A DNA stretch of 64,000 bases from Panulirus ornatus (Eukaryota; Arthropoda; Malacostraca; Decapoda; Palinuridae), in assembly GCF_036320965.1 (NCBI RefSeq), contig NC_092241.1, positions 26,849,297-26,913,296 on the forward strand, written 5' to 3'. Position 1 is the stretch's first letter. Each line of letters begins with the position of its first letter. The translations under genes and the position numbers were made by a program. Below the pieces are notes generated by a model. The model was not told the DNA's origin. It did no database searches and saw nothing but the letters and a program-made list of their open reading frames with translations. Positions 1 to 13,830 of this stretch are shown here, piece after piece.

Positions 1-149
1 TTTTACGTGTGCTGAATACGAACCTGTGGTCAAAATCTAAAAATTCGTATAATTGGTCGAGTAATTAGCATTTAGATTTTATCATAATTAGTGCACGTGC
101 TAATTAAACGGTAAATAGTATGAATTACAGTTTTTTGACTCCAAATACT

Positions 150-1500
150 TAAATTGAAACATATTCAAACACGTCTATACTTTGGAAAATCTTGGAAAAT
201 ATATCAAAATGCTCTCAGTTACCCATATATATCCGATTAATACAATGTATATGATTATATAACATTTTAAAATTGACTTTATCTAACAGCTTATTTATAA
301 GTTGTAAAGATAAACAAAACATATTTTAACCCCCATTTTGTATTCAGCAGAGTAAATACTTCTTGTAAAAAAGGTTTCAAGGAAATCTGTCTTTTTCAGA
401 GAAAAATGTGAAAAATTGCAGGCAATAGTCCAGGGTATTTGTTATTGGCTCAAAAAGCTTTTTATTTCAAATCGAAACATAACATATTCAAACACTTCTA
501 TTCTTGATATAATCTTGGAATATATATCATAATGCTATCATTTCCCAATATATACCCGATAGATAAGATGCAAATGATCATATATTATTTCCAAATTGAT
601 TTTATTTAACAGCTTACTGAAACATCGTAAAGACAAGCAAATCATATTCTAAGCGCCATTTTGTATTCAGTATAGTAAATACTCCCTCTAAAGAAGTTTT
701 GAAGGAAATCTATTTTTTTGAGATAAATGCGATAAATTGCAGGTAAATAGTTCAGGGTAATTTTTGGCTCAAAAATCTTTTTCTTTCAAACTTGTAGTAT
801 AACATATGCAAACACTTCTTTACTTGATACAATTTTGGAAAATATATCATGATGCTATCAGTCACAAATATATATCCGATAAATAAGATGCAAATGATCA
901 TGTTATTTCAAAATTGACTTTATTCAAGAGTTTACTTTAAAGTCGGAAAGACAAACAAACCATATTCTAACGCCCATTTTGTATCCAGCATGGTAAATAC
1001 TCCTTGTAAATTAGTTTTAAAGGAAATCTATTTTCCTGAGAAAGATCAGACAAATTGCAGGTCATAGTTTTCGGGATGGTTTTTAGCTCAAAAAGCTCTT
1101 ACATAAAGATTGAAATATAACATATTCAATCACTTCACTATTTGACGTAATCCTTGAAAATATATCTAATGCTATCACTTACCAATATATATCTGATATA
1201 TACGATGCAAATGATCATATGTAATTTTATAATTAACTTTATTCAACTGCTTACTTAAATGCCGTAAGCCAAACTAATCATATTTTAACCCCCATTTTAT
1301 ATTCCAGCACGGCAAATACTCCTTGTAAACAAGTTTTAAAGGATATTTATTTTTTGAGAAAAATTCAAAATATTGCAAGTGATAATTCAAGGTATTCTTT
1401 GAGTTCAATTTTTTTATTTCAAAAGTAAAACATAACATATTCAATAACTTCTATACTTGATAAGATCCTGGAAAATATATCGTAATCATTTTTATCGTTT
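150..1500 (+). repeat. Satellite-like tandem array, left arm (units of about 315-322 bp)
   Basis: An AT-rich unit recurs in direct orientation. The landmark AACATATTCAAACACTTC-like string appears near 159, 481, 801, 1119 and 1434, giving spacings of about 322, 320, 318 and 315 bp. Other landmarks recur in the same order in each unit: an ATATATC..GATGCAAATGATCAT block, then CCATTTTGTATTCAGCA, then AAATTGCAGG. The units have diverged visibly by substitutions and small indels. No coding potential is seen. Confidence 0.85.
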
Positions 1501-1509
1501 TTACTTGGT

Positions 1510-2830
1510 ATATATCGGTAATTGAAAACATTATGATATATTCTCCATAATTATTTCAAGTGTAGAAGTGTTTGAATATGTTATGCTTTAATTTTGAAAT
1601 AAGAAGCTTATATCTTTTTTTTAGAGTAGTGATACCTTGAACTGTTATCTGTATTTTTTCGTATATTCTTAAGAAAAATAGATCCCCTTCAAAACATTAT
1701 TATAAGGGATATTTTCATGCTGAATTCAAATCTGGCGTTAGGGTTCCGTTTGGTCGTCATTATGACCTAAAATTATGCTTTTAAAGAAAGACAATTTTAA
1801 ATCATTATCTAATCACTTGCATCGTAAATACTGGGCATCTATCGGGATCTGAGAGCATTATAATAGATTTTCCATGATATTTTCAAGTATAGAAGTGTTT
1901 GAATATGTTGTGTTTCAATTATGAAAGAAATTTTTTTTTAAGCCAACATATACGCTGCAATTTTTGGTATTTTTCTCAGAAAAAAAATTGATACCTTTAA
2001 AACCTCATTACAGGTATTACTTTTTATGGTGAATACAAATCTGGCGTTAAAAAGTCATTTCTTCTTTATGAATTTTGAATTAACCTGTTAAATGAAGATA
2101 ATTTTAAAGTTTCATCTGATCATTTGCATCGTATTTACTGGTTACCTACTGGTATCTGGGAGCATTCTGATATATTTTCTGTGATTATTGAAGTACAGAA
2201 TTGTTTGAATATCTTATGTTTCAATTTAAGAAAAAAAAAAAATTGAGCTGAAATATAACCTAAACTATCACCTGCAATTTTGTTTTTGTTTTTTCAGAAT
2301 AATAGATTTCCTTCAGAATTCTATTACAAGGACTTTTTCAATGATGAATACAAATTTCGCTTTAAAAGATCGTTTGGTCGTCATCATGTCCTTTAATTTT
2401 GCTGGTAAATGAAAAGAAGTTTAAATCATTATCTAATGATTTGCACCGTATTTACTGAGTATCTATCGACAACATAGAGCATTATGATACATTTTCCATG
2501 ATTATTTCCACTATACAAGTGTCTAAATATGTTATGTTAAATTTTGAAATAAAAAGTGTTTAAGCTAAATAATTCCCTAAACTATTATCTGTATTTTTTT
2601 TTCAGAAAAATAGATTTCCTTCAAAACTTTATTATAAGGATTTTTTCACGCTGAATACAAATCTGGTGTTAAAATATCGTTTGGACGTCATTATGACGTT
2701 TGATCATGCTTTTAAATGAAGACTATTTTAAAGCATTATCTAATCATTTGCTTCGTATTTACTGGGTATCTATCGGTAATCGAGAGCATTGTGACGTATT
2801 TTCCACGATTATTTCAGGTATAGAAGGCTT
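1510..2830 (-). repeat. Satellite-like tandem array, right arm (inverted units)
   Basis: This is the same unit as the left arm in reverse complement. GAATATGTTATG-like landmarks (complement of the left-arm landmark) occur near 1573, 1901, 2207 and 2523, and a decayed one near 2825. TGAATACAAATCTGGCGTTA complements the left-arm CCATTTTGTATTCA block. Spacing is about 302-328 bp. The two arms meet head to head near 1505, making an imperfect palindrome of about 2.7 kb. The first 60 bases of the window also look like the right-arm orientation, but too weakly to call. Confidence 0.82.
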
Positions 2831-3239
2831 GTCAAGATGATGCTATCATCGGGTAATGACGAACATCACACATTAGGGAGATCAGGACAATTTCAATTAG
2901 ACGGTACTTGCACGTCAGACCATCTACAGTTTCACATGACCACTTTGTATAATGCCGTAAACAGGAGGTCACCTTTAACACCTACTGAAGTGAAGCCATG
3001 GGTTGGAGCTACCACAAGATAATGTGCTGAAAATAGTGATATAAGGTGAGCAAAAAGGTACTGATAGGTCGACACCCTAATTCTATATTGTGTCTTTTGT
3101 TGATCTGCGTTCATAAAGAGGTCTAATAACTTATACTGCTGACACTATAATTCTTTGTAAGAAATAAATTTGCACATATCTATGTTTTGAAGATTTTTTC
3201 ATCCAAAGCATTCTTAGACCGTCTGTTGGTGATCAATCG
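2831..3239. other. No gene recognised
   Basis: Unique-looking sequence between the satellite palindrome and the old LINE. Short open frames of about 60 codons are present on both strands and resemble nothing I recognise. Confidence 0.4.
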
Positions 3240-5900
3240 CAGTGTCCTTCAATACTTTTGTCATCAAGATGCGTACTGTTAACTTATCATACAAATCAAT
3301 AATCTCCAGTTTTGATTCCACCCTCCCCTCTATCTTTCTTTCTCTTCCACTCAATAGTTCACTTCAGTGCCCTTTATTCTATTCATTGTCACGTTCACTC
3401 CTAAGTAATTAAAGTAATCCATTACTCCCAGGTCCATCTTAGGTATATTTACACAACCAATCTTCTTTCACCCTTCAGTTGCACCTTATCATTATCCTGT
3501 TGTTCAAATGCATTCTTAACTTTCTACTTGCACACACTTCTCCAGACTCTGTCACTAGCTTGTTGGGCTGTGCGATCTAAAAACAGCAGCTGATCCACTT
3601 CCAATGACCCCTCACCTCCAGAATACCTTAGGCCCTTCCTTCTCTCCAGACCCTCACTTTAACCTTTTTTTTTCTTTTACCTCCATATCCAGAGATAGAT
3701 GAAACAGTCATTATGATGTTACATATTCTTGACTCAGACCCACTCTAAATGAGAAGCACTTCCATTCCCTTCCTACTCACACACATTTTGTTCTCTTCAA
3801 GCAAAAACTTTTAATTGCATTTACCTACCCTCCATGTACCCCATAGATCCGTAACGTTTTCAGCAAGCCTCTCTGTTAAGCTTTTTATATGCCTTTTCCG
3901 TCAATGCTACATAGAATTTCGTCTTACTTTCCAAGCATCTCTTAGACAAATTCTTTTACTAATTACCTGGTCTGCACACCCGGTGTCTTACCTTAACCCA
4001 CAGCATTGCTCCACTTCAGTCAGGTGCTATGTGTACAACACCAACCTCGAAATTACCATTACCCCTTACTAGGTATACTGAACCAACCTATAGCTATCTA
4101 ATTCAAAGATTTAATTTTGCCTTCATTGCCTTTATGAGAAAAAAGTAAAAATGTATTCTGCCATTCCTCGGGAGCTCCCCTTTAGGCCATATAAACATCG
4201 ATTTGGCCAGCAATCCAAGCAACAGAACTCACACTTGCTTTTTTGAGAATCTTACCTGCAATGCCATCTAATCCCACCGATTTACCACATATCATATTGC
4301 ACAAGGTTTCAGTAATCTCCTTACTTTTAACCATTTTCTCTCTCAGTTATCTAACACATTAAGTAGTCCTTCAAAATATCAATCCCAGTTCCTTCATATC
4401 CCCTCCTTGCCTTACATCACTTTCCCATCCGCTCTCATAACATTTGTCCCTATTTGTCCTATTGTCCTTTCAAAGTTCACTTCCCATCAATTTTTTTCTT
4501 CGTTCTAACTGGAGCTCTTTGATCTCTCTACCCGATCCCTCCTTTGGCTACATACTAACAACTGAAAGCTCATGTTCCTTGCTCGTGACTTTCTGCAGCT
4601 TTCTCTTGTACTTCTACAAATAACGTGCACTCCTTCCTTTCAAATGTCGTCTAAATATCTCCCTTTTCTATTCCACTAAAGATCTGGCCTTATTATTCCA
4701 CCAGTCATCACATCATGTGCCTGTATCCCACCTTCCATATACTATCAACTTCATCCACACAGCACTCAGGCAGCATATTCAGATTTCTCTCATCAAACAT
4801 AACAAACACCTACCTTTCCCTTGTCATCATCCTGGTTGCGACCACGCACACTCAAACAACCTACAAAGCCTAGGCCTTCAAGAACTAATCGTCTCTCGGC
4901 CCCTAGTAGCATTCCTATTTTTAGGAAGTGATAATACAAAGAGGCGTAAGCTTCCAACTTCTTATTTCCCGCCACTCCTACTTCAGTCCCCCCTATTTCT
5001 ATATACTCTCATCCAATGTTGTCACACTCTTTACCTCTTGGTAGCTAAGTACACAGACCAGATTTCCATGTTTTCTCGCTGTCACCATTGCTTTCAAGTA
5101 TATATTTCCTATATCTTCTGTGTGATCTTTTCCCCCATATCTTCCGTTTGTCAAATTTCTCAGCAGACATCTCCCTTTCAACATAGGTTCTATCCAATTA
5201 TTTTGTCTTTGTGTTACTATTTCGTTACTTTGACAGGTCATTTTTCCTTTCCCTAAGATTACCAAAACATTTTACACTGGTGTCTACCTAAAAGTGTTCA
5301 GCATTCCATCTGCTGCTCCTCAGCGCACTCACATCCAACAACCTTTATGCATGCCTGCCAATTAGCACGCAACTCAGTACTACCCTTTGAACCCGAGCCT
5401 CACTCACAAACTTATACTTACGTATGCACCATTTTTTAAAGTGAGTATTCCCAATCACCATTCATCATTCTGCACAGCTTGAAAAGATTTTCTTTATTCT
5501 CGTTTACACCGGGGAATCCCATGCTTTCCAGTTATACCCTCACTTGCCATATTACTTAGTCTTGAATTCAGATCTCGAGCACTCACTCAACTCCACCCAG
5601 AAACCACTCCTTAGATACAGAACCCCAGGTGAATATGCGCTAGTGGTCACCTACCTCTCGCAATCTAATTTCATGGTAACCTATATCAGCTTTAAACTCA
5701 AGTCTTTACGCTCTTTAACACAGTCCCACAGGTCTTTCTTAATCAGAAGCTCCAGCTGAGTTTTATCTCTATCTTTTCTTCTAAGCCACGTCCTTACCGT
5801 GTGAACATTCCACGCCACTTATACCTCAAAGCGAGTTCACTCAAAGCACATCTAGATTTCCTTCATCAAACTTGGCACTTATCTTTCCGTTCATTATTCA
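3240..5900 (-). mobile_element. Old, degenerate RTE-like LINE (endonuclease to RT)
   Basis: Read on the minus strand, the region is collinear with the younger LINE of 22-46 kb but has many stops and frameshifts. Near 5340-5560 it matches the endonuclease segment: the complement of GCCTGTCAATTAACACGTAA is recognisable as GCCTGCCAATTAGCACGCAA, followed by the ATTCCCAATCA block. Near 4260 there is a decayed counterpart of the LDGIA motif upstream of the RT core. Near 3500-3600 a stretch reads KLVTESGEVCASRKLR, matching KLVTEFGKVCERRKLR of the young copies. Order and orientation agree throughout, so this is one nearly full-length insertion. The divergence suggests a different, older subfamily. 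Non-functional. Confidence 0.72.
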
Positions 5901-7489
5901 TCTCAGGTACAACCCTACACCTTTAGATACCCATGGGTGATTCTCTCCACTGGAAATAGAATTCGGAGACATGTGATTTACCATAAAGAATTGTGTAGGT
6001 TGTTTGTTATCAGGGTTTGAATATAATGAGGAAGGGGAAAGAGAGTGTGTGTATTTGGTGCTTGAGTTCCAGCTACGTGCCAGGAAGAGACAGGTGATAG
6101 CCACTGCACTGCTGCATTTAATCCTCTCGTTATCCAAGAGATACAGTCGGTGGCAGGCTCCCTCTCACACGTTTTTTTTTACAGTTATCAAGCCAATTTG
6201 CATATCAGCTACGCTCATTAATTGTCAGGATCCAGTGGCTGCTTATTCAGGCTATCCTCACCTCTATTCAAAATGAGATAGTAAACTCTCTCAAAAGCAT
6301 TTAACTGCGACGAAGACACAACTCAGAAAGTTTCTAAAAGGCCGTATTTAAAAAAGTAAAGAAAAATTTATGAGCAAAATGGAAAATACTGTTGTTGAGG
6401 AAGGTGGAGAGTGTGACGGAAGGATTTTGGTGATAATGGTGAAAACGCAATAGACTGGAAGAACGAAATGGATTATGTAAAAATGGACACAGCTCGAGAG
6501 TAAAGGAAGAGATTGTTGAGAAAGACGGTCGGAAATATAATAAATACTGTGGGTATGAAAATTGATTGGATGTTGATGATGGTATTCATGGATTTTAGAT
6601 GTAACATAAAAATCTGTATTGTGTCACGGCATGCAAGAGTCAAGGGGCGAATAGGCGAGGCTTGCAATTACAGCTGACATGTGTGGCCTACAACCGTTGG
6701 CTGAGACCATCGCAAGCTTCCTTTAAAGAAGGGCTCTTAGGGGAAACTTTGGATACTTGGCGTTACTCATATGTTTAATCGTTTTGCTGAGTATAGATGT
6801 GGGTGACAGTTCTGCGTCACAAGTGTAAGTATGTGCTGGAACTTGTGTTTGCCTGATAGTCTTAACATAATGATAATGCGCGGAAATAGAGTTTGATGTA
6901 ATGTTTCTGGCTTGTTGAAAAATACGTGGCGATAAAGGTAATAAAAGGTAGCTCTCGGCATCGAGAACGATGTAATGGCCTAACTGATGATATAGGAACA
7001 TATGGAGCAGTTACTTGTATGATGAGACATGTGGTGAGTAGTAAACATGGAGTTAAGTAGCTGCCACGAGAGACGACACGGGGGTAGTTGGGTGGCTGAA
7101 TTATATTCATATGTGGTTGGAACGAGTGGTCACAAGGACGGTGGCAGGTAAACTCGGACATGGTTGTCTAATAAGACTGGTTACATTGCTGATGGTTGTC
7201 TCCCATGGCACATGTAGTTAACTGGAAATAGACGTAGTAAGAGCAGTCATTAGATGCGAAAGGTGGGTGTCAGACTCGGATGGCAGCCTTTCTATGCTGG
7301 TATGAATAAGAAATGTATGATAGACGATAGAGGACAGACTCAGCTTTGGTAGCAGACAAGGGTGTGATGTGGCAGACTCAAGCAGTTCACTGAAGATTTG
7401 GTTGATGGATATAGATCTCAAGAGGCGAGTGACAGATACAGTGGTTAGTGGGAGATGGTGTTAACGTACACGATTGTTCCATAGTAAAC
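5901..7489. other. No gene recognised; possible decayed minisatellite
   Basis: No convincing ORF, RNA gene or transposon terminus is seen. From about 7000 to 7510, phrases like GTRGTAAACRYGGA recur irregularly (for example near 7035, 7148 and 7485), as they do again near 8460-8620. This may be the remains of a tandem repeat, but the spacing is too irregular to define a unit. Confidence 0.3.
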
Positions 7490-8230
7490 GTGGATGGCAG
7501 GAGACATACTATGGTAATAGGTTGCAGATGAATTTTGATAGTGATAAGTGTAAAGTTTTATATAACTAATGAAAACGAAAAAGCAAGCTACTACAAAATG
7601 AATTTTCTGTTGAACTACAAAAGGTAAATTAAGAAAAGGATTTGGGCATGATAAACTCTGGTGACCTAAAGCCAATCAACAGTATGAAGAAGCAGTAAAA
7701 AGTTTAACAAAAAGTCTTGGACTCTTGTGTAGGGCTTTCGTATCTAAGTCTCTGAAAATTACTTCCACTCTTTACAACTCACTGGTGCATCATCACCATC
7801 CGGAATAATGTGTCCAGTTTTGTTAACTACTTTAAGGAAGTACCCAAGCAAGCCACCAAGATGATTCTCGGCCTGAGAAACTAATCCTATGACAGCCGAA
7901 TAAATTAACTGAATTCATACAGCTTAGAAAAGAGAGGGTTAAGAGGTGATCTAATGAACGTAATCAAAATCGTTAAAGGTTTCGATAATTTCGATCCCGC
8001 GAGCTACTTAAGGATAGATTCGACTGATAACACTCATGGTAATGGATTTGATAAACTCGTGGGCAAACGTTTTACCTCAAATGAGGTGATGTACATTTTC
8101 TTCATAACTGTTAACATATAGAGCGATTTAGCAATGAAAGTAGTTGAAAACAATACTATAAATACATCTAAGCATAAACTTGATGAATAGTTTGTTTCAA
8201 ATCCACAACTAACATTATTTACACTTCCTT
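7490..8230 (+). mobile_element. CR1-like LINE 3' end relic (RT C-terminal tail)
   Basis: With several frameshifts allowed, the plus strand reads MNFDSDKCKVL, then EKDLGMI, TLYNSLVH, KQATKMILGLRN, LEKRGLRGDLMNVIKIVKGF, DSTDNTHGNGFDKLVGK and FTSNEVMYFF. This order of motifs is typical of the region downstream of the RT core in CR1-type non-LTR elements of invertebrates. Upstream RT motifs are absent, so the copy is 5' truncated. It is disrupted and not functional. It belongs to a different lineage from the RTE-like LINEs elsewhere in the window. Confidence 0.8.
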
Positions 8231-8868
8231 AACTGTATGATAAGTTTACAAGTTTTCGTCTTTGAAAAATCTATGAGTCTTTCTACACCTACCACATTAA
8301 TCAGTGGCTTTCTGTTCTCTTCCGCTATAACAAACAGCCTCGTTAGGATCCAGTGCTCCGTTGCTGTTTGAGTTCAGTTGTATTCAGTTGTACGAAGTGG
8401 TAGACACTGGAGTTATCTAACGAACGCTTGTTAGCTTAGAGAAAACGAATGGTTGGTGCCAAATGGTGGACATGGTCGCCGGATGATAAACACGAGTTGT
8501 GGGTAAGCATTAAATGAGTGGCAGACACGAATGTTCTTGAACAAACTCCGGTTGTAGGTGGTAAACGCGGAACAGTGGGCGCAAATGACGGACACCAGGA
8601 TGCCTAGCAAAAGTAAGTGTTGGGTGGTAGAAAGATATTGTGGGTTCTAGACAGGAGGCGGGTCGAGAAAAAGTAAGCTGAAACAGTATATAAGATTTCG
8701 AGTTATAGATCAATATTGCAAAGAGGAATATCATGATCAGCAGTGACAGAAATAAAAGATTCGACTATAAGCATACGAACAAAGCACACAGAAACACACA
8801 TACAAATACAAAAAATCAGCAAAGAAAACTTGAAAACATCTATATACAAAAATTCGTATTTACATATC
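8231..8868. other. No gene recognised
   Basis: AT-rich tail after the CR1-like relic, then a GTGGTAAACGCGGA-type degenerate repeat near 8460-8640. No coding features are supported. Confidence 0.3.
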
Positions 8869-8880
8869 CCACACACACAC

Positions 8881-8952
<72 letters not shown>
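8869..8952. repeat. (CA)n microsatellite
   Basis: CA dinucleotide run with an ACATACAT interruption at its left end. The open frames across it are only runs of alternating Thr-His or Cys-Val. Confidence 0.97.
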
Positions 8953-8955
<3 letters not shown>

Positions 8956-9139
8956 TGTACAACAGAACCCACGTATGCACGAATGTTAGAAAAAGATATC
9001 CAAATACTTCCACATATATGTAAACACACGTGCACACAAACTCTTTAAAGCATATGGACACTCACATGTTAACATAGGTAAAGTATCAACAGATGCTTAC
9101 AAATACAGTGCAATAAGCACGCACTTTCACAACACGTAA

Positions 9140-9235
9140 AATGCCCCTCTGACAGCAGGATTCGAGCCGCTATCATTGGTGTGGAAGCTAGGATGCTGAT
9201 TATTGGGCTACGTAACCCCATTATAGAGAAATTGC
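9140..9235 (-). repeat. tRNA-derived SINE-like relic
   Basis: The complement strand carries an A-box-like GTAGCCCAATAATCAGC, an anticodon-arm-like CTTCCACACC and a B-box-like GGCTCGAATCC in tRNA order and approximate spacing. The acceptor ends do not pair well. I read it as a decayed tRNA-derived short repeat rather than a functional tRNA. A second, weaker relative lies near 21195-21250. Confidence 0.5.
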
Positions 9236-9424
9236 TATTCAGCTACTAGTAGTCGAATACCCTCCGTCTCAAAACTGTCGAGAATGGGGTCTCCGTAGGT
9301 CATATCTCTTCAAGCTCACATTAACTGGTAGAAGCACGAATGGTGAAGTGAGCATGAACGTCTGTGATTTAAACAAGGCATTTGATTCTTCTCCCGTTCT
9401 TATGCTATCCTTACGTTACTTAGA

Positions 9425-9492
9425 TCTAACAGAAAAATCTTCACCTGTCTGCCCAACATAAAACTTATCAAAATCTTTACCTGGTACTGCGT
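9425..9492 (-). mobile_element. Penelope-like GIY-YIG fragment, minus orientation
   Basis: The complement reads AVPGKDFDKFYVGQTGEDF followed by SVR. The FYVGQT core is the family's equivalent of the Y-(I/V)-G-x-T half of the GIY-YIG endonuclease motif. It directly abuts a plus-strand fragment with the same motif, so the two are head to head. Confidence 0.65.
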
Positions 9493-9905
9493 TTATAGAA
9501 TATCATGAAAAATTTGTGATAGGTTTTATGTTGACCAGACTAGCAAAGATCTTTCTGTTAGACTTAGTATTAGTAACACTAATACTAGTGAAGGTCTAGA
9601 CAAATTGGATAATTTCATTGTTGATAAATTTGTTAACAGTTCTCTTTCTTGTCCACATGACAAGTTTTATGACGCGCATGTTGCGAGAATTGAACGCACT
9701 CGACTTCCATTCGGGTAGTCACTTGTTTACCAAATGATGTTCTAGTTACGCCTCTTCATTGTATATCAACTGACTATTATATTTCGTTCTTGCATCTCTC
9801 CCTGATGATATGATCATTACATGAAACTGCACTTGGGAACTTATCGTGTTTCACTCCCTTGTGATAAGAAAGGAATTTTGTTGATCGTGTGTTCAATTGT
9901 GATCT
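9493..9905 (+). mobile_element. Penelope-like element 3' part: GIY-YIG remnant plus terminal sequence
   Basis: From 9515 to 9718 one frame is open for 67 codons and reads FYVDQTSKDLSVRLS, later SEGLDKLDNFIVDKFV. This resembles the GIY-YIG domain at the C terminus of Penelope-like proteins with an internal deletion. The Gly of FYVGQT is Asp here, so it is probably inactive. After the stop comes a sequence of about 190 bp (TATCAACTGACT, then CTGATGATATGATCATTA, then TTATCGTGTTTCA) that recurs in minus orientation seven more times in this window. It therefore links those orphan termini to a Penelope-like element. It ends against a (TA)n tract. Confidence 0.7.
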
Positions 9906-9913
9906 CTTCCAAT

Positions 9914-9917
<4 letters not shown>

Positions 9918-9990
<73 letters not shown>
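9918..9990. repeat. (TA)n microsatellite
   Basis: Near-perfect TA run between the Penelope-like terminus and the duplicated anonymous segment. Tyr-Ile open frames across it are artefacts. Confidence 0.97.
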
Positions 9991-9997
<7 letters not shown>

Positions 9998-10002
9998 ATA
10001 TA

Positions 10003-10410
10003 TTGTAATTCCATGGAGTGCAAAGAATCAAATGAATAATGCAGTTATCATGTGGCGAGTTATGAGATGGGTACCTGCTATGCATTAGCTCGGGTGTAAC
10101 CTTCCCAAAAGTCTCCATTTACCTACTAAATAATCCCCTAATTAGATGTCCAGGCGTGACGTATGCCTACTGTCATTTGTAAACATGAGAATGAAATCAT
10201 CGTTAGGAAAAACCGTACTAGAACATTTGCATATCTTCTTTGAGCAAGTCTTTTTTTTTATGTCTTGTATTTGTATGAGTTTATGTGTGTTTGTGCGTAT
10301 ACATTTGGGACTTATTGCCGTCTGGCTTGTGTGCGCACCGATGTGTGACCGATGCCTCTCTAGCACTTCTTGCATCGTCCATAACACCACCGTCGTGTAC
10401 TGGGGAGTTT

Positions 10411-10411
<1 letters not shown>
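10003..10411. repeat. Duplicated anonymous segment, copy A
   Basis: The segment begins TGTAATTCCATGGAGTGCA and is nearly identical to 22110-22445. It contains one 24-26 bp stretch (near 10307-10332) that is missing from copy B. Copy A is bounded by (TA)n on the left and (GA)n on the right; copy B by (TA)n on both sides. There is no ORF with a recognisable product and no terminal inverted repeat that I can see. It could be a non-autonomous element or a segmental duplicate. Confidence 0.8.

Positions 10412-10484
<73 letters not shown>
10412..10484. repeat. (GA)n microsatellite
   Basis: Pure GA run immediately after duplicated segment copy A. Arg-Glu open frames here are artefacts. Confidence 0.97.
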
Positions 10485-10486
<2 letters not shown>

Positions 10487-10487
10487 T

Positions 10488-10830
10488 AACGTTCAACTAG
10501 ACCAGGATGTTCAGATGTACAGCGAAACCAAGATAGTGAAAACTCTCAACTTATCGGGGTTGCTTAAAACCGTCATCAAGAGCAGAAGGTCTAGAAAAAG
10601 CTGGAAAAGAGCAGAAGGCTGGAAAATATGTTCAAAACGTTCGGTGAAACTTAGATGTTTGGGAACGTTCAGCTACACGGACACATTCAGAAATGTTCAT
10701 TATGTTCTGGATATTTAGAAACGTTCATTAAGACAAGGAAGTTCAAAAACGTTCAGAAGACCAAGATAATTTGGAAAATTCAACGAAACCATGGTATTCA
10801 GCCGAGATATGAAAATACCAAGATGCTCAG
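10488..10830. repeat. Degenerate short tandem repeat with GTTCA/AACGTTC motif
   Basis: The phrases GTTCA, AACGTTCA and ACCAAGAT recur about every 20-25 bp (for example near 10488, 10508, 10634, 10667, 10717 and 10758). It looks like an old minisatellite. Open frames across it are uninformative. Confidence 0.5.
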
Positions 10831-13261
<2,431 letters not shown>

Positions 13262-13334
<73 letters not shown>

Positions 13335-13560
13335 TTCAAACTATTCGCCATTTCCCGCGTTGGCGAGGTAGCGTTAAGAACAGAGAACTGGGCCACTGAG
13401 GGAATATCCTCACCTGGCCCCCTTCTCTGTTCCTTCTTTTGGAAAATTAAAAAAGATTGAGAGGGGAGGATTTCCAGTCCCCCGCTCCCTCCCCTTTTAG
13501 TCGCCTTCTACGACACGCAGGGAATACGTGGGAAGTATTCTTTCTCCCCTATCCCCAGGG

Positions 13561-13613
<53 letters not shown>

Positions 13614-13830
13614 TATTATTATTTTATTTTGCTTTGTCGCTGTCTCCCGCGTTTGCGAGGTAGCGCAAGGAAACAGACGAAAGAAATGGCCCAACCCACC
13701 CCCATGCACATGTATATACATACACGTCCACACACGCAAATACACACACCTAAACATCTCAATGTACACACACACATACACACACAGACACACACATACA
13801 CACACATACACACAACTCACACCGTCTGCC
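13262..13830 (-). repeat. LINE-associated UTR modules flanking (TA)n
   Basis: Two modules are separated by (TA)n at 13563-13608. Bases 13330-13562 hold the block with CCCGCGTTGGCGAGGTAGCG and CTATCCCCAGGGATA; its last 100 bp match the 5' end of the near-full-length LINE at 44632-44735. Bases 13620-13815 hold the LINE 3' UTR block with CCCGCGTTTGCGAGGTAGCG and the CACACG/ATACA-rich tail. On the complement the order is 3' UTR block, (TA)n, then 5'-like block. A further (TA)n and a T-run precede it at 13262-13336. Confidence 0.75.

Noticed and set aside
4717..5256. 179-codon plus-strand open frame
   Set aside because: It lies antisense within the decayed LINE and has the same Ser/Thr/Phe/His-rich composition as other LINE antisense frames.
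9140..9235. Functional tRNA gene on the minus strand
   Set aside because: The B box is good, but acceptor and D arms do not pair; it is better explained as a tRNA-derived SINE relic.
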